Assembly (NCBI GenBank): GCA_942486035.1
Contig: CALNXK010000015.1
Coordinates: 1 to 64,000 of the forward strand
Length of the DNA stretch: 64,000 bases
From: Porites lobata
Lineage: Eukaryota > Cnidaria > Anthozoa > Scleractinia > Poritidae
Direction: 5' to 3'
In this document: positions 14,301 to 29,300 of the stretch, in pieces
Position numbering within the stretch: position 1 is the first letter of the stretch
Layout of the letters: every line of letters starts with the position of its first letter
Position numbers and translations under genes: made by a program
The notes under the pieces: generated by a model
What the model was told of the DNA's origin: nothing
Seen by the model: the letters and a program-made list of their open reading frames with translations, nothing else
Database searches by the model: none

Positions 14301-17300
14301 GATCCAAAATATGGTACTCAGGCTCGGAAAAGGTTATGGAACAGATCAAGATTAATGGCAGACTCACCGAGCCGGTCAAAGTCTACGTACGTTGTTAGTC
14401 TTCTTTTTGATTGATTGATTGATTGATTGATAAAGGGATTGATTGATTGGTTTTTCTTTTTGCCTGACAAATGATTTCGGTTCAGAGGGAGGAATCATAT
14501 TAATGCCCAACTTTGAATTTAGGCTACAAGCAGTCGTCCCTTTCCTCAGAGCCACACGCCACTAGCGAAAAATTAATTAATGTAAAATTTATGGTAAATA
14601 AAGAGGGAAAATAAGAGACCGCTCTCAGTCAACTTCCGAGAGATTTCATGTAATTTCAGTGTGCGAGTCCAAGATTTAATCCAGTGCCGTACCTATTCAA
14701 CAGAAAGAAACTGAACCTCAATAATTTTTTTTTTGGAAAGTGCGATATGTGTTTTATGATCTTCAATTTAAAATGTCCCACTTGTCTTCGGCGTCGCCTT
14801 TGGCCACTCATCAGATACAAAGAAGTTTAACGCAGTTTTCTGTTGTTAATTTTTTTCGCACCAATTTTACGCTTGATGCTTATTAACTAACTTGGAACAT
14901 TTGCGTCGTGTTAAAGAGTATGTGATTGCAAGTGAGAACTTATTTCAATTACTTTATAGGTTTTTGAGGTTGAGGATGTTGTACCCCCAAACGTTCACTA
15001 TAGTCTTAATAAAATGGTAGCTGAACCAAAGAAGTTTGTTTATAAATGGGATCGACTGGGTCGATGGACACAGTGTAATAAGCTATGCCAAGGTAAGACT
15101 TGTCCCTTATGAGGTCACGCAACGCTAAACTGCGAAGAGCGGGGAGAAGCATTGCGTTACACGGCTACAAAGAATATTTTATATGCCAATGTGCCGAGTT
15201 TTTTATAAACATTTTCTCTCAAGCTTTCCATGTTTGTGCTAAATGCACTTATAATACGCTTAGACCAAAATCATAGGATTAATTAGTAGTTAACTGGTTT
15301 TTCGTTCTGTGCTTTGGCAATTTTTCGTCCTTGAACAGCTGTAAGGAAGCAAGAGATATTTCCTTTTCCTTCAATTATGCCAGTACAAGTTCATCTGTCA
15401 GGCCATCGTCTTTTTTTCTCCGTTTAGCGTTGTCCGACCGACGCAAATTTTTGGGATTTTCAAAACAAAAAAAACGACGTAGTTGAACCATTTTTCACTT
15501 AAAATAATCCTTTTAATGTGAACGATGAGCATAGTGACAGCATAGAGAAAAACAGGAACAAAAACAGGAACATTTTTTACAGTATATTGTGTATTTTGTA
15601 ACTCCAAATATGTGAATTTAACTTTTAACGTCGTCCTGGGTTACCGGGGCCTCCTATTCCGAGACTTCCGACCTAATATCAGGAAACGCATTCGACGCTA
15701 AACGAAAAAAAAGGGGGATGGCCTCATATATAATAAAAAACCATCAGAATATACTTAGTTTTAGTTTTTCAACATGGCAATGCTTTTTCTGTTGGGCCAT
15801 TAAAGCGAGTTTTTAAGGCCTGTTAAATACTTTCTGAAGAGCCTAGTTTTTATTCCTCGTTTACTCATTCTGTTCTGTAAATTACGGATCCTCTTTTAAT
15901 CCTCTTCATTTATAGCTTGGGCGTTTCGTGCTGGGCTTTAAATCAAAAGACAAAAACCCGGTCCGTAATTGTAATTTACTGTACCGGCCTCGAACTCTGC
16001 TAAGAAGAGGTATTTATTTTCATTCGCTGCAAAGAAAAAATGAGGACAGCATAACTAAATTGACTTGAAAGCAGTAAAGCTTTTCAAACCTTTTGACGAG
16101 AAAACTGCACTTACCAGCTCTCTTCTATTTCTTTTGCTCAAAAAGCGGGCTCTGTTAAATTCGTTTACTTTTTGTAAACTAAAACTTAACCCAATGTCAT
16201 TACATGTGAACACTTCATTAGGCATAAGAAAAAGGCGACCAAGATGTGTCCGCGTTATTGATGGTCAGTTAGTCTCCAACTCCAGATGTGACCAAAGTAC
16301 ACGGCCGAGCACTGTTACCGAGGAGTGTAATATTAGTTGTCGGCTCAGGTGGGTAGCGCAATCTATCTTCTAAAGCATACGTTACAACGGTAACATTAGC
16401 CTCGGAAAACAGGCTACATTTCACGACGTCACCACTGGTTTCCACTGGTTTCCCCGCGAAATGACGTCTAGGGAACAAGCGCAGAAATTTCATATCGATA
16501 ACGTGTTACTACCTAAATCTTTGTTGTACATCTGATTGGTTGAAGCATATTTCCCTTGCGGCCCGACCAATCATAAGCACTACCCACATCTGGCTAGTGG
16601 CACGTCATCAGTATGGAATTTCTGCTTTCGGTCCTCAGACGTCATTTCACGGGGAAACCAGTGGTGTCGACGGGAAAGGTCAACTGTTTTCTCATGCTAC
16701 ACTAACATCAGTCGACGATGTCACCTTAAAAGCCGTATCCACAAAAAAAATGTTTTGCTTCGTTAATTTCAGTTTACAGTTTAACGACCGTGTTTCCTCT
16801 CTCTGTCACAGATGGCAAATTGAAAACCCTGGAAGATGCTCAGCGCGTTGCGGGCTTGGCTACCAGAGTCGAGTTGTTAAGTGCGTTCGTGTTCATAATG
16901 ACCGCTGGGGCGAGGTCCTGGACAGGCACTGTCCCAGCAAAACCAAGCCCCCTCTTTTTGTGCGTTGTAATGGCACTTGTGAAGGGACCAAATGGGTCTA
17001 CTCTCAGTGGTCGAAGGTAAGTGTTGTTGCTGTTAAACGTCATATACTACGCTACTTTACCCATGCTCGAATGAGAATTGATCACGTGATCAATTTTTCC
17101 CGCCATTGTTAACGGGCACGTTTGCCCTGTGTCGTTTGCCGTTATCGAAGAGATTTAGAATCATGTTTACGGCGACTGGCAAACGTCAAATTGAACCACA
17201 AGACCAAGTTATCATCTAATTTTTCGTCTCTTAATTTGAGAGATTGCCAATGTAAATCTCGCTTTTGCCGTTTTCCGTGAACGCGATTCTAAATCTCTTT

Positions 17301-20300
17301 AAATGTTGGTTTTTACATCCATACAAGACATAGCGTTTAATTACAATGATGTCTTATCCTATATTTTTTTAATTATCTGACAGGAAAAGGCCATTTCATG
17401 AAACCTTAGTTATGTTGGGCGTTCTGTGATTATAACGTTTTTATTTACAGTGTTCAAAAAGTTGCAATGGTGGCAAGCAAACTCGTTCAGTAGACTGCGT
17501 GGACAACTTTGGAGAAATTCTCAAGGAGCGTGACTGTCGCCCTTCTGACAAGCAAAGGCTGAGACGACAGTGTAACGCATTTGCTTGTCCTCGGTGGACC
17601 ACTGAAAATTGGAGCTCGGTAAGTCGGTGCCAGGTTTGCTTCACTTGGTTTTGGGCGAAACTATTGGCTACTAGTGACGATTAAAGTTGTGTGGAGTGTC
17701 GTGCTAAGGGGTAAAAGATATCATACCAAAAATAACACTTAAGTCATTACCTAAACAATACGCGCCAAGATCCTTTGAGCGTGCGAGTAAAGCCGTCCCT
17801 CCTCGCTCCCCACCACGAGAGGCGTTTCGCGACCCCTGTGGCGAGGAGAGAGAAGAGATGACTGTATTCGCAGGCAAACAGTGGCGAATCCAGGAGAGGG
17901 GCCCGGCCCCGCCTCTTACCTCAGGGTCTGGACGACAGCCCTCCCCCCTCCCCTCCCCCTATCAGAAGGTCTGGATCCGCCACTAGCAAAGTTCCTTTTT
18001 TTCTGTTTCAAATTCTCGAAGAATCAGAGAAAAGGTCGCCAAGTCGATAGTGAGCCTCAAGGCAGTGGGAGTATCCCATGTGTGATCGAGAAAGAAGGGG
18101 AAACTAGAGAGATATTCCCTGACTTTAACTCTTTTTCTTCCCGCTTTCTGTCCATTACTCACTATTTCACTTCTATCTGAAGAACCTCTGGGCAATGGCG
18201 CATCCAGACCTTCAGATAAGTGGGAGGGGGGCCGTCATCCAGACTCTGGGGGCCGGGCCCACCGATCCCCTCCCCTGGATCCGCCAGTGCCTCTGGGACA
18301 GACTAAGCTTTTTAGTGAAGTGTCAATCGGTAGTATCTCCTGAATTTTCAAGATGATGTTGAAAGATTCTGAGACGAGTACATTGTATATGTTGTAGACT
18401 CTGCGCTGTAGTATAGTGGTTCTGGTAAGGACTCTTCTATATGGAGTAATTTTAATTCGGTACTTAAGCGCAGCAGGCTTTGGTACCAAAGGTATCATTA
18501 GTTTTTCTAGTCTACGAAACAAGTGGTTTCTGACGTGTGCTTCTTCACTAAGTTAACATTGTGAGCTCACAAAACAAATGGCTTATATTTTGGCTTCTTA
18601 GCAACCTACTATGGTCCTTCCAAGAAGGCTCATGCACTGACCTTTACATGTTTATCTCTCAGTGCAGCGTGACTTGTGGGTCTGGACAGCAGACTCGACT
18701 GGTGAAATGCAAAGGACATCAGGGAATAGTTGACGAAGGACTGTGCAAACAGAGAAGACCTGCGACAACACAACCTTGTGAGCTTCAAGCTTGTCCTTAT
18801 TGGTTCGCTGGTGATTGGAGTGATGTAAGTTAAGAGTTGAGTCTTGTTGCTGTGCCTTGCTTAAGGAGTATTGGTTTTAACGGTCGTAGCTTAGGATTAT
18901 ATTTACAGACTTTAAACATAGCATCGCCTAAACGTGATAAACAGCTTCACAGAAAAACGCTGCTCAGTAGCTTTGATTTGAACGTTGAACTGCAATAGTC
19001 AGTACTGGCGTAGTCTGTCGTTTTCCCTTTTTTTATCAGTTAATTATTTATTTATTAGCTCAGCCACCCATCCACCCCCACCCGCTGGGACTGGCGGTCG
19101 ATATATCCCCCGGCTCGCGGTTCTATTTTTCGTTCGCGCACTAGAACATTACCACCGTTTTAAGCATAATAAATAGTACCAAGGAAAAGTGCTACTTGCA
19201 TTCAGTTGAAAAGTGACACAAGAAGACGCTGGGACCCTTTGAAGATACTAAAAACCCTGTAGAATAAGGCTTCCGAAATGAGCTGATTTAAACAACTTTC
19301 AGTTTGTCGAGAGAGCAATCTGCCGTGACAAAAATGAAGAAAGCGAATGAGCGAAGAGGACACTAGGGACGAGGGGAAAGGCAAAGGTTTCTCCTACCCT
19401 CCCTTCTCGCCTTAGTCCTCCCCCGTTTGCCTCGTTTGAGTGCTCGTACTCAGTATGCATGCCGCTCGACAATTCTGCGAGAGGAAGCTCTAGAATTGCG
19501 AAAGGTTTTATAGATTTTCTTCTTCTTTCTTCACCAGTGCTCCGCGACTTGTGGTAGCGGAATGATGACTCGACAGATCATGTGCTTGTCTCCAGGCAAG
19601 GTCGCTAGACCCCTGAGTGAAGAAAAATGTTCAGCTGCAACAAGACCTCAGTCGCACAAAGTTTGCAAAACACAAGAGTGTTCGACGCTGTATAAGATTG
19701 ATCACGAAGGAGATCTTGATGATCATTACTGGCGGCTCAGTATGTGGACTCCGGTAATGTTTCTTGCTACTACTTGCTGTTGTTGTAGAATGAGAAGCAA
19801 TACAATGCAGTGTTTCTCTCTAAAGTTAAAAAAGCAATGACAAAGAAACTTTTAACAATGAAAAACATGAGAAGTTAACAAATGGGACTAGGCTACGCTG
19901 TCTGGAATAAGTGGCAAAAAACAAAGTGAAACGAAGCGAGCCGAGCGGTGGACTGGGCCGCTCGGCTCGCTTTAGCTCGGCGATTCTCTTTATCTCTTTT
20001 CCTCAACCACAGAGCCTGGTCCCAGGCTACACAAAGTGTTCCTGAAGTTGAATTCAGTACTACCAACAAATGAAATCATCGAGTGGTTGGACTAGTCAAA
20101 CTCGGGACCTCCGAATTGTGAATCCTGCGCCATGACCATTCGTGCAAGCTGCCCCTACCTTATAGTTATTGTTGTTTTTCGTTAATGCTTTTGTTGTTGT
20201 TATTGTCGTTAGACGTATTACTTTTTGTTTTCTTGTGTTATGTTAACATTGTTATCATTACTGCTTGTGTTGTTGTCGTCGTTGTTGTTTTTTCGTTTGT

Positions 20301-23300
20301 TTGTTTGTTTGTTGTTGTTTTTGTTCAGGACTCAAAATAAATTTGGGACTGTCGCCGGTGGTGTTGACCGGTCAAAGTGTTAAACCCCCGTAACACGATG
20401 ATAACGTCAACGTCCTAGCCTAACAAGCAAAAACATAAAGGGAGAAAAGAAGCTGGTCTTCTTGAAACGAAACGGTGTAGAAATGTATTTTCATTCTGGT
20501 CCCGACAAGTGGCCATCTTGGCCGGACATTGTCCGTCAACCGGCCGTTATTTGGGCCCTGATGTTTGTTGTTGACATTGTAGTAGTGGCGATGTAAATGC
20601 TAACTGAATGTTAGTTGTTGTTATTGTTGTTGTATTTGTTCGGTTGGTGTTGCGGTTTTGCGACTGTCTTGCTTGGGCTGGAAAAATCCCATGAACGCTC
20701 CTTAAAACCAAGAGGTCATTTATTTTTTTTTTATGAACGTTTAGTGTTCTGTGTCATGTGGAGAAAAGCCTGGGACTCAGTATCGTGACGTCGAGTGCGT
20801 ACTTGTGAGAGGTAGGCAACAGGATGTGGTTGATGAAAATCACTGTGCGCATACCCCAAAACCCGCTGACCTGAAGGAATGCCAAGTTCTACCGTGCACA
20901 ACCTGGAGACACGGATCTTGGGGTGGAGTAAGTTTGAAGTAGTTGCTAGGCGACTTCCGAGTCCCAAAAACGCTCACTTTCAAAATGAGGCCAAGTGTGC
21001 AACCTTTCTTGTGAAAATGGGTTTTTTGCATGCGAATGAAAAATCATTTCCGTATCAAAGGCTGAGCACCTAACCTCGTTATGATACAGAGGCCTGGGGA
21101 ACTCGGAAACGGCCAGTTTTTGCTGATAACACTTGTCTCGATTTTGATTATTCCAGATTTAACAGAAAGTGAATCTTATTATTGTTTTATTATACTGTTT
21201 TATTATTATTCATTTTTTAAGCACGGAGCACAGTTTGACATTGTTCTTGGAAATCACCTATTGCGCGCCCAACCTATAGATGAGTCAGTTTTTTGCTAGC
21301 AGATGACTCACTAATCAGGTTGCGCTGATTTCCAAATTAACTGTTGGCTCTTAGCCAATGACAAGAAAGATAGTGAGGACAATGTATAATAATAAAGATG
21401 ATGATGATGATAATAATATTACTACTACTAATAATAATAAGAAGAAGTAATATACAAATTAACTCTCTTTCCAGAATCTATTATTCCAGAATCGAAACAT
21501 GTAAAATATTTCCAAATTTTGATCTGTGCAGAACTTATTGAACTATGTGTTTCGACATTTCAAAACGGAATAAAATTTTATTATATTTAAAAGAGCAACA
21601 CGGTTAGTAAATCAGAAGGGTGTTAACGAGAACTACTTTCAATAGAGCTGGAAAAACAGATAATGTTGCCTTCATTTTGTCAGTCAGGCCTTGGGGATTT
21701 AAACGCTTAGTATGCCTAATAAATGCCACAGAGAACCCAACAGAAGGAGGCGTCCTCAATCACCAATAAAGATCAATGTAAATTCATTTGCTTGTGCTTT
21801 TATTTCAGTGTTCACGGCTTTGTGGTAAGGGTGTGCAGCTTCGTGTGGTCAAGTGTACCTATGATAATTTTAAAATAACCGTGGACAAGAACTGCGATTT
21901 GAAAAGCAAACCGTTAAGCATACGCCCATGTGAAATCAGAGAATGTATCCCAACGTCTGCAGTACCAACCTCGACACCAACCCCGACATCTCTGCAAGCG
22001 GTGCCGAGCTGGAAGACGGGGACCTGGGGTCAAGTAAGGATTTAATTAACCATGTGTGTGATTACCGACATTTGGCGAGCGATTCAAGCGCAAGCACAAG
22101 AGGTTTATTTTTTGAAAAAAAGATACGTTCATTTAAAGGATACAACATGAAATTCTTCCAAAGAAACAATGCAGATCAGATAATTCAGAGCCACGGGAAA
22201 AAAAATACATGAAAAACTATATCCCGAAAAGCCTGTTACAATTGTTGACTATGCGGTTTGAAAGAATCCTAACTACTAATTTGCCAATAAGATTCGTAAT
22301 TATGTGAAGGGAATTAGTATGTGCAATCAAATAGCGACAAGTGAAACTTCACGCGCGTTTTGCCCAAATTCTAATAATTTATTATTAATTTAGTAAATTA
22401 TTAGGATTTGGACAAAACGCAAGTGAAATCATTCTCTAATTTCACGAGTATACCATTTGATTACCTATTAATATCATGGGGGAAGAATTACTTTCGCAAT
22501 CGTGGATTTTTGACATGTTTATCGGGGTTTTATCGCGTCTATCGAGAAGTTCAGAATTTTCAGAATTTTTCAACAAAATACCTGTTAGAATCCTCCTTCA
22601 TGTGCTTTTTCGTGTGTTTAGGTTTTCTAAAACGTCTTTCAATGCCCTGACATCTTCATTCATAAAATTTTAAACATCGCGCAGAATGGCTATTGTTGTC
22701 GGGACATTTACTTACAGTCGAGCTAGAAGCATAGGGCTGTAATATTACAGGTGAAGCGTGAACTGAATCACTCTCATTGGTGGAAGTCTGGGTGGTCTTT
22801 CCTTTGTAGCGATTACCTCCTTGTTCATCAACTTGTCAGGGCGGAGCAAAAAAAACAAAGGCCATGCGAGCTGTTTTTTATCCTGTTGTTTCTTAATATC
22901 TCAGCTTAAATCGCTTATGCACTGCGTTCTTACGAGCGTGACAACAGAAACACAGAAGTCTTTACAATTAATATTTCAATGCGCCGAAAATGAATCAATT
23001 TTACGATCCTTTTACAACTGAGGTTGAATAAAGTTACAGTCCTTTGAAAACTGGTTGCAAATTATTACTGTCAAAGAAAATTATCGCGCTCGAAATGTTA
23101 GAGAGCGCTTGTGTCGTCACTATTACGCTTTAACCCCAAAGCCATCTGGCACTGAGACGTATGGAAGGTAGCCATGGCAGTTTTGTAATTGCACATGTGA
23201 AACATAAATGAACGCTGAAATTTCGCGCCAAAATTAATTAAGGAATAACTCGTCACCCATGATATTATGGCTCTAAAGCAACAATACAGTCCTTCTTTTA

Positions 23301-26300
23301 AAATTGAAACTATAGGGCTAACGGTACCGTTTTTTTTGTTCTGTTTTTTTAACTTTTATTTGCTATATTTGCAGTGCTCAGTGACCTGTGGCTTAGGAGT
23401 AAGAAAGCGAACGGTTGAATGCAGCGATAAAAGTAGCAGTTGTGATGCTAGAACCAAACCAGAAACGACTGCATTATGTAATCTCAAAGCCTGCCCACAA
23501 TGGAAAACAAGTCAGTGGGGAGAGGTAAGCTATTTATGATGTTCCACTTTCTACACTTTAAACGAACATGGAAATAATTGCACTTAAAGTAAAGAACTTG
23601 ATTCAGACCAGGAATCGCGTACTAGTGGTGTTATGGCCAGTAACGTTTTTGATAGACAGACAGTGCATTGTAGTCGTCTTATTTCGGCGAAGTTTGTTGG
23701 AAAATCACACCCGTTGGACGGGAAAAAACCCTTGAAATTAGAACATATGAGAATGTTTACTTGAATTGTAAAAGCCTTGCTTCTTTCCAAAACAAAGAAC
23801 CTTCAAACGGCCTCTTATATTTTGCACCGAAAATGAAGAGCGCGCGGGTGCCTCGTGGGAAAGGATGCAACAGGAAGCCACACAATTTGCAGTTTAATTG
23901 TTATTCTGTGACTTATGTTTAGTGTTCAGTGACCTGCGGTCAAGGACAAAGGCAACGTGAAGTACAATGCAGATATGAGGATGGTAAAGCAAGTAATGAA
24001 TGTGATGAAAGCAATAAGCCAAAGAGCATCTTTGTCTGTGTGTTGGGAGAGTGTCCAGTTTGGCGCGAAGAGCCCTGGGGAGAGGTCAGTGCAAACACTT
24101 ACTTACAGTCCCTCACTTACACACACAATTACAATTGGTCACTTTCACGATGACGTCATAGTGATAGGTCCAAACCTTGTACAAGAGACGTTAAACAAAA
24201 AGAGCTTATTATTGCTTATTATCTCCAGAGGATTTTGTAAATTGAGGCTATGGTGGATAAATTAATGCTCTGTTGCTTTAGGCAGGCTCCCGGCCGTAAT
24301 TTTTGTCATTTGATATTGACTTAAGGCTTGGCGCACGCTACTGGTGTACACGAGCGTAACACCGTGCCTTACGCACGATTCGCGCTCAAGAAAAGGCACG
24401 GTTTTTGTGCCAAAGCACGGGAAAAAAACATGCAAAGGCACAGATTAGGCACACTTTAGGCACAGTTAAGGCACGTTTTAAATATTGCTAAGGCACACTT
24501 TAGGCACAGTTTTGGCACGGTTTAGGCACGGTTTGGGCACAAATATTCAACGCTGGGCACTTTTTTGAAAATCTTTGTAACCCGACTTGCAAAAAAGAAC
24601 AAACTTGGTACGAATTACAAAAATAATTCAGATCAAACACGATACAGTTAGAAGTATAGGAAGTGTAAGTTTTGAGCCGCGCCGAAAGTCGGGAAAATTA
24701 AAGTATTCTTCGACAGTCCGTGTTTACTCCGAGGATAAAGTGGAAATTCACACGCGATATATGCCGGTCTGAACCTTTTCGATTGCCATGCAATTTTATA
24801 GACTCGCTTTCTTTCGTTTCTAAAAGAAATCGTGAAAGAAAGTCGAAGCCATAATAACAAAAACAAAGCTAAAGAAGTGAGGCACAAAAATAGCCAATAA
24901 AAGTCGTAGAAAATACTTTTTGCGATCGCGGTAAAATTGGCCTGAATTTGCATAACAACATGAAAAGTACAAAGTGGTAATTTGAAACCTTCATGCCAAC
25001 GCGTGTTGTTTTTTAAATACAAAATGCGGCTGCTTTTTAAAAATATTTCTCTAACTAAAAAAGTAGGATTTACACTGTAGTAAAATAATTCAAGCTGCTT
25101 GTTTGTTTTTGTTTTCTGGCTCTGTTAGCAAATTAAGCTTTGATCGTATAATAATCGATGAGACGTGCCATTTATTTCAAAACTCATCGGCGTGCAATCA
25201 ATTTTTTCGTTTTCATTTTTTAAGTCATATCACAAGTAAATTCTTTTCTTGAATGCAAATCTGCCCTCCTGAAAAAAACAAATATTTCGTTCCAACTAAA
25301 CGCTCCATTAAGAAGGGGAGAAGAAACCTACTTGGAAATTTTTTAACATCGATGAAATTAGCATAATATCAACAATGTAATTGAGCTGAGCACTTACTTT
25401 AAATACGCTAACCTGTTTAAGATTCCATTTTCCTGTTTGTCGGGGCTTTCCCTGCTGTCTCTAACGGTATTCTGAGTCATGTTATTTCTTATTAGGGGAT
25501 AAAAAGGTCGTCAGACCGTGTTTCTAGACTTCGTAAGCCTCAAAACTGACATAATTGCCGTGCGCCCTTTTCGTTCGCTGTGGAGCTCGGTAGGCTGGAC
25601 ACGATTTCCCGAGTGACTCAATATTTTGGCACAACTTGTGCACAGATTAGGCACAGTTTGGGCACAACTTAGGCACGGCTTAGGGACGTTTTTCAAAACT
25701 AAAATACACACTTTATGCACATCTTAGGCACATTTTAGGCACAAAATCTTTATGCCAAAGCACACTCTAGAATCCGATTTTCGGTCCAACGCACGGTTTA
25801 CGAATTTTCACGTTAAAAAATGCTGTCTAACCTTACATATTTGATCTTAGCGTAAAAATGGGTTTCCCGAAGTCTTAACAGTTAGTCTATAAGGAAAATT
25901 TAACTTATGAGCATTCCAAAAATTATTATTTCTTCTCTTAACATCAACAGAAAGTCAATGAAAAGCAATCTTTTAAATTGACGTTCGCGCTGCACAGAGA
26001 TCGTATGTAGACAGAACATCTTTCTGAAAACGCCCTAACTTTGTTGTTTTGCCATTATGTTCAGTAATTTTTAATACAGTTAGTACTCATAAGTCACTGA
26101 CCTCTTCAGAGAAATTTTTCCAAAGTACCATTAACAGAAACAGAGAAATCCCACAATATGCGTGGTTAGACTATAAATGTTACGCGAGCTGTTAAAAAAT
26201 GGTCCCATTTTGAGCCATATTTTTCATATTTCAATTTTATTTTGGTCTTACAGCCAGGAAAAAAATATTCAGTGAAAAGCTGTTTATAAACTTTAACTTC

Positions 26301-29300
26301 TTGCCAAATATCGATGCGATCTGAGTTTTAATAAGTTCATAAGAGCCAAACGATGTGAGATTCTTAGCCGTGTACACCAGTAGCGTGCGCCAGGCCTTAA
26401 ACCTTTATCTCTTCACTGACCCGCTATTTTCTTCTTAACGTTAGAGATTGTCGAGCGCACGTATGAATATAAAAACCGCGGTGCAAAATTCGTCGAAGAA
26501 AATGATAAAGAAAAGAGGACCGTTGACAGGCTTCTTTAACCCATTAGGAAGAATTTTAGCAGCTCTCTTACATCCTCGCTTATATGGTCGTTTCGCCTTG
26601 CTCGTTGAAATTTTATTTATCAAGCGGAACTAAAATAGAGCCTAGCCTTAGGTAATGTTGACTTGTGATAAGCGTACTCCACGAATCACATCATCATGTC
26701 GGCATTTTCCGCACGAAGGGTCTGTCTCTTGCTTTTCTAACTTAAATTCTAACAGCGATTAATTTTTTTATGTTCCAGTGCTCAGTTTCCTGCGGTAAAG
26801 GTATCAGACAGCGAAGTGTCAGCTGCAGACTAGCGAGTGGCCAGTTAAGTCCCGGATGTAGCGAGGAAAACAAACCTACATTCAGAGAACCTTGCAACAT
26901 TAGACCGTGTCCAACATGGATAACAGGAGACTGGGGCAAGGTAATGTGTCACCTGATTGCTTAAGAGTATTTATTATCAATGTTTTTTTATAGTTTGTTT
27001 TGTTTGTTTGTTTTGAGAGGGAACAACAGACAGTTATTGGATAAACTGGCAAACGTTTGACCCTGTACCACATGTTATGATTTTTGCTCTCTCTCTCTCT
27101 CTCTCTTTCGTTGTGGGGAATTAGACGTTCATTTCATTTCTATTTATTTTGTTTACAGTGCTCAGTAACCTGTGATTCTGGAATCAAAGTTCGTTCTGTG
27201 GAATGTAGTGATAAGGACTTCAGTTGTGATGCGAGAACTAAACCGCAAACCACGACTCAATGTAACCTTAAACCTTGCCCAAGATGGAAAACAAGTCCAT
27301 GGGGAGAGGTAAACTGTTACTTGCATACAAACGCCAAAAGTAGATAAAACTTTCTTCACTTTTCACCAACTACACAAGACAGCACACGAAGTTTCTTTGT
27401 ATGGCAATTTTGTGCTCTGCGGAAAAAGAATAAAGCCTTTCCACATGACCTCCCGTCCGCCATGTTTGCGGCCATGTTGGTGTCTTTTAAAAACTAGTCC
27501 CGTGGTGGTGGAACTCTTTTCATTTGTAAACGATTTCTTTCTTCGCGATAATATTGCATAGCTGTAGGCCACGTGAGTGAAAACGCTCTATAGAGCACCA
27601 AAAAAAAGGGAGCGCAGTCCGTAATCATGCACGCTATGTAGGAGCAAGGAGAGGGAGCTTGAAAAGAAGCATAAAATCCGCAGTTTAATCGTTGTCTTGC
27701 TGCTTTCGTGTAGTGTTCTGTGACTTGCGGCCAAGGACAAACGCAACGTGAAGTACAATGCAGTTATGAGGATGGCACGACAAGTAATCAATGCAATCGA
27801 GGTAAAAAACCGGAGAGCATCATGGACTGTGTAAGGGAAGATTGTCCCACCTGGCGCGAGGAACCCTGGGGTGAAGTAAGTACAAACCTACGGGATATTA
27901 TTACGATGACGTCATTTGAGCTGTGTCGTACCCAGATCTCTTGTCGACGAAGCCAAGAGATCTAGGTTCGAGATAAGTTGTCATAAAGCACGTTCACAAT
28001 AAGCTATCGTGAGGGGAAACAAATTTATTAAACGTCCTTTTTGCTCCATTTTAGTGCTCCGTTTCCTGCGGCGAAGGTATCAGACAGCGAAGCGTCAGCT
28101 GCAGACTACCGAGTGGCCAGTTAAGTCCCGGATGTAACAAGGACAACAAACCTGCGGCGAGAAAAAATTGCAACATCAGACCCTGTCCAACATGGATAAC
28201 AGGAGACTGGGGCAAAGTAAGACATCATTTTTACTTCATTAATAGTTCCTGATAAGAAGCGCAGTTTTTGTTAGTTTCTGTCTTTCTTTTTTGTGAAGTA
28301 TTTTTCGTTTTCATCATTGTTGGTTGTTTCGTTTGTAGTGTTCAGTGAGTTGTGGCTCAGGAATTAAGATTCGATCGGTTGAATGCAGCGATAAGGACTT
28401 CAGTTGTAGTGAAATAACAAAACCGCAAGCCACGATGCAATGCAACCTAAAAGAGTGTCCCGAGTGGAAAACAAGTCCATGGGAGGAGGTGAGCGAGCAA
28501 TTGCAAAGATTTAGCGAGGAGCATTTTGCTTGAATAAAATCCATTAGATCTTTCTTTTTCTTTCACAAAACTGGATGCATTCGACATGGCTGATCCTTGA
28601 AGTATACAGGACGCGTGTCATGACTGGCTGAGTTCCGTAGGATAGCCGCCTTTTTGTTTGTTTGTTTTTCAAACTAGTGAATAAACGATATAAAGGGCGT
28701 GTTTAATTGACCGTATTTTGGAGGAAGAAATGTATGGAATAAACTTAAGAAATCACTTAACTTTGGCATTCATTGCATGGTAAAATCTAGAAATCTGGTG
28801 GGTATTAATTATTAAGGTGAATCTAACATTCCAGTGGTCCAAAAAATCGCGGAGGAACGATTTGTGACAAATTTTGCGTACTCTTATTCCGGAATATGAT
28901 CAATCGAACACACCCTTAGATTAACAAAACAGTTGTTAAATAAGCTACTTCTGAGTTCCAAAAACCATCTATTTCCAAATAAGGCTAAATGTAAAAATGA
29001 GTCTCATTTGCATGAGAATAAAAAAAATCATTTTAATGTCAATGACTTTGCTCTTAGCCTCGCTTTGAAACAGAGGCTTGAGGCAACTCGGAAGTAGCCT
29101 ATTGGTCACCTTGAAGTTACTCGTGAGACTGCACCGGTGCTGTGTCGAAATGCATTATGGGACTGTTTTGGAGGTGGAGTTTGTTCCAGCTACCCGCGCA
29201 GCTTTGTAATAGCCAATTGCCTAATGTCAAACCGAGGGAGCTGTGTACGAGTTGGTTCACAAGGTTTGTGTTTATTGGGCCAATATTGAACGAGATGCAG

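Larger units (their letters stand above)
24321..26400. mobile_element. 2.1-kb TTAA-flanked inverted-repeat element (piggyBac-like, non-autonomous)
   Basis: TTAAGGCTTGGCGCACGCTA at the left and TAGCGTGCGCCAGGCCTTAA at the right, extended by CTGGTGTACACG and CGTGTACACCAG, form inverted repeats of about 32 bases bounded by TTAA. Two clusters of GGCACA/GGCACG motifs at about 24390-24550 and 25625-25790 lie near the ends. No transposase frame was recognised. It occupies the intron between exons 24 and 25. Confidence 0.8.

Noticed and set aside
24648..25022. 124-codon minus-strand frame inside the TTAA element, considered as transposase
   Set aside because: Hydrophobic and low in transposase features; no catalytic motif seen, so the element is called non-autonomous.
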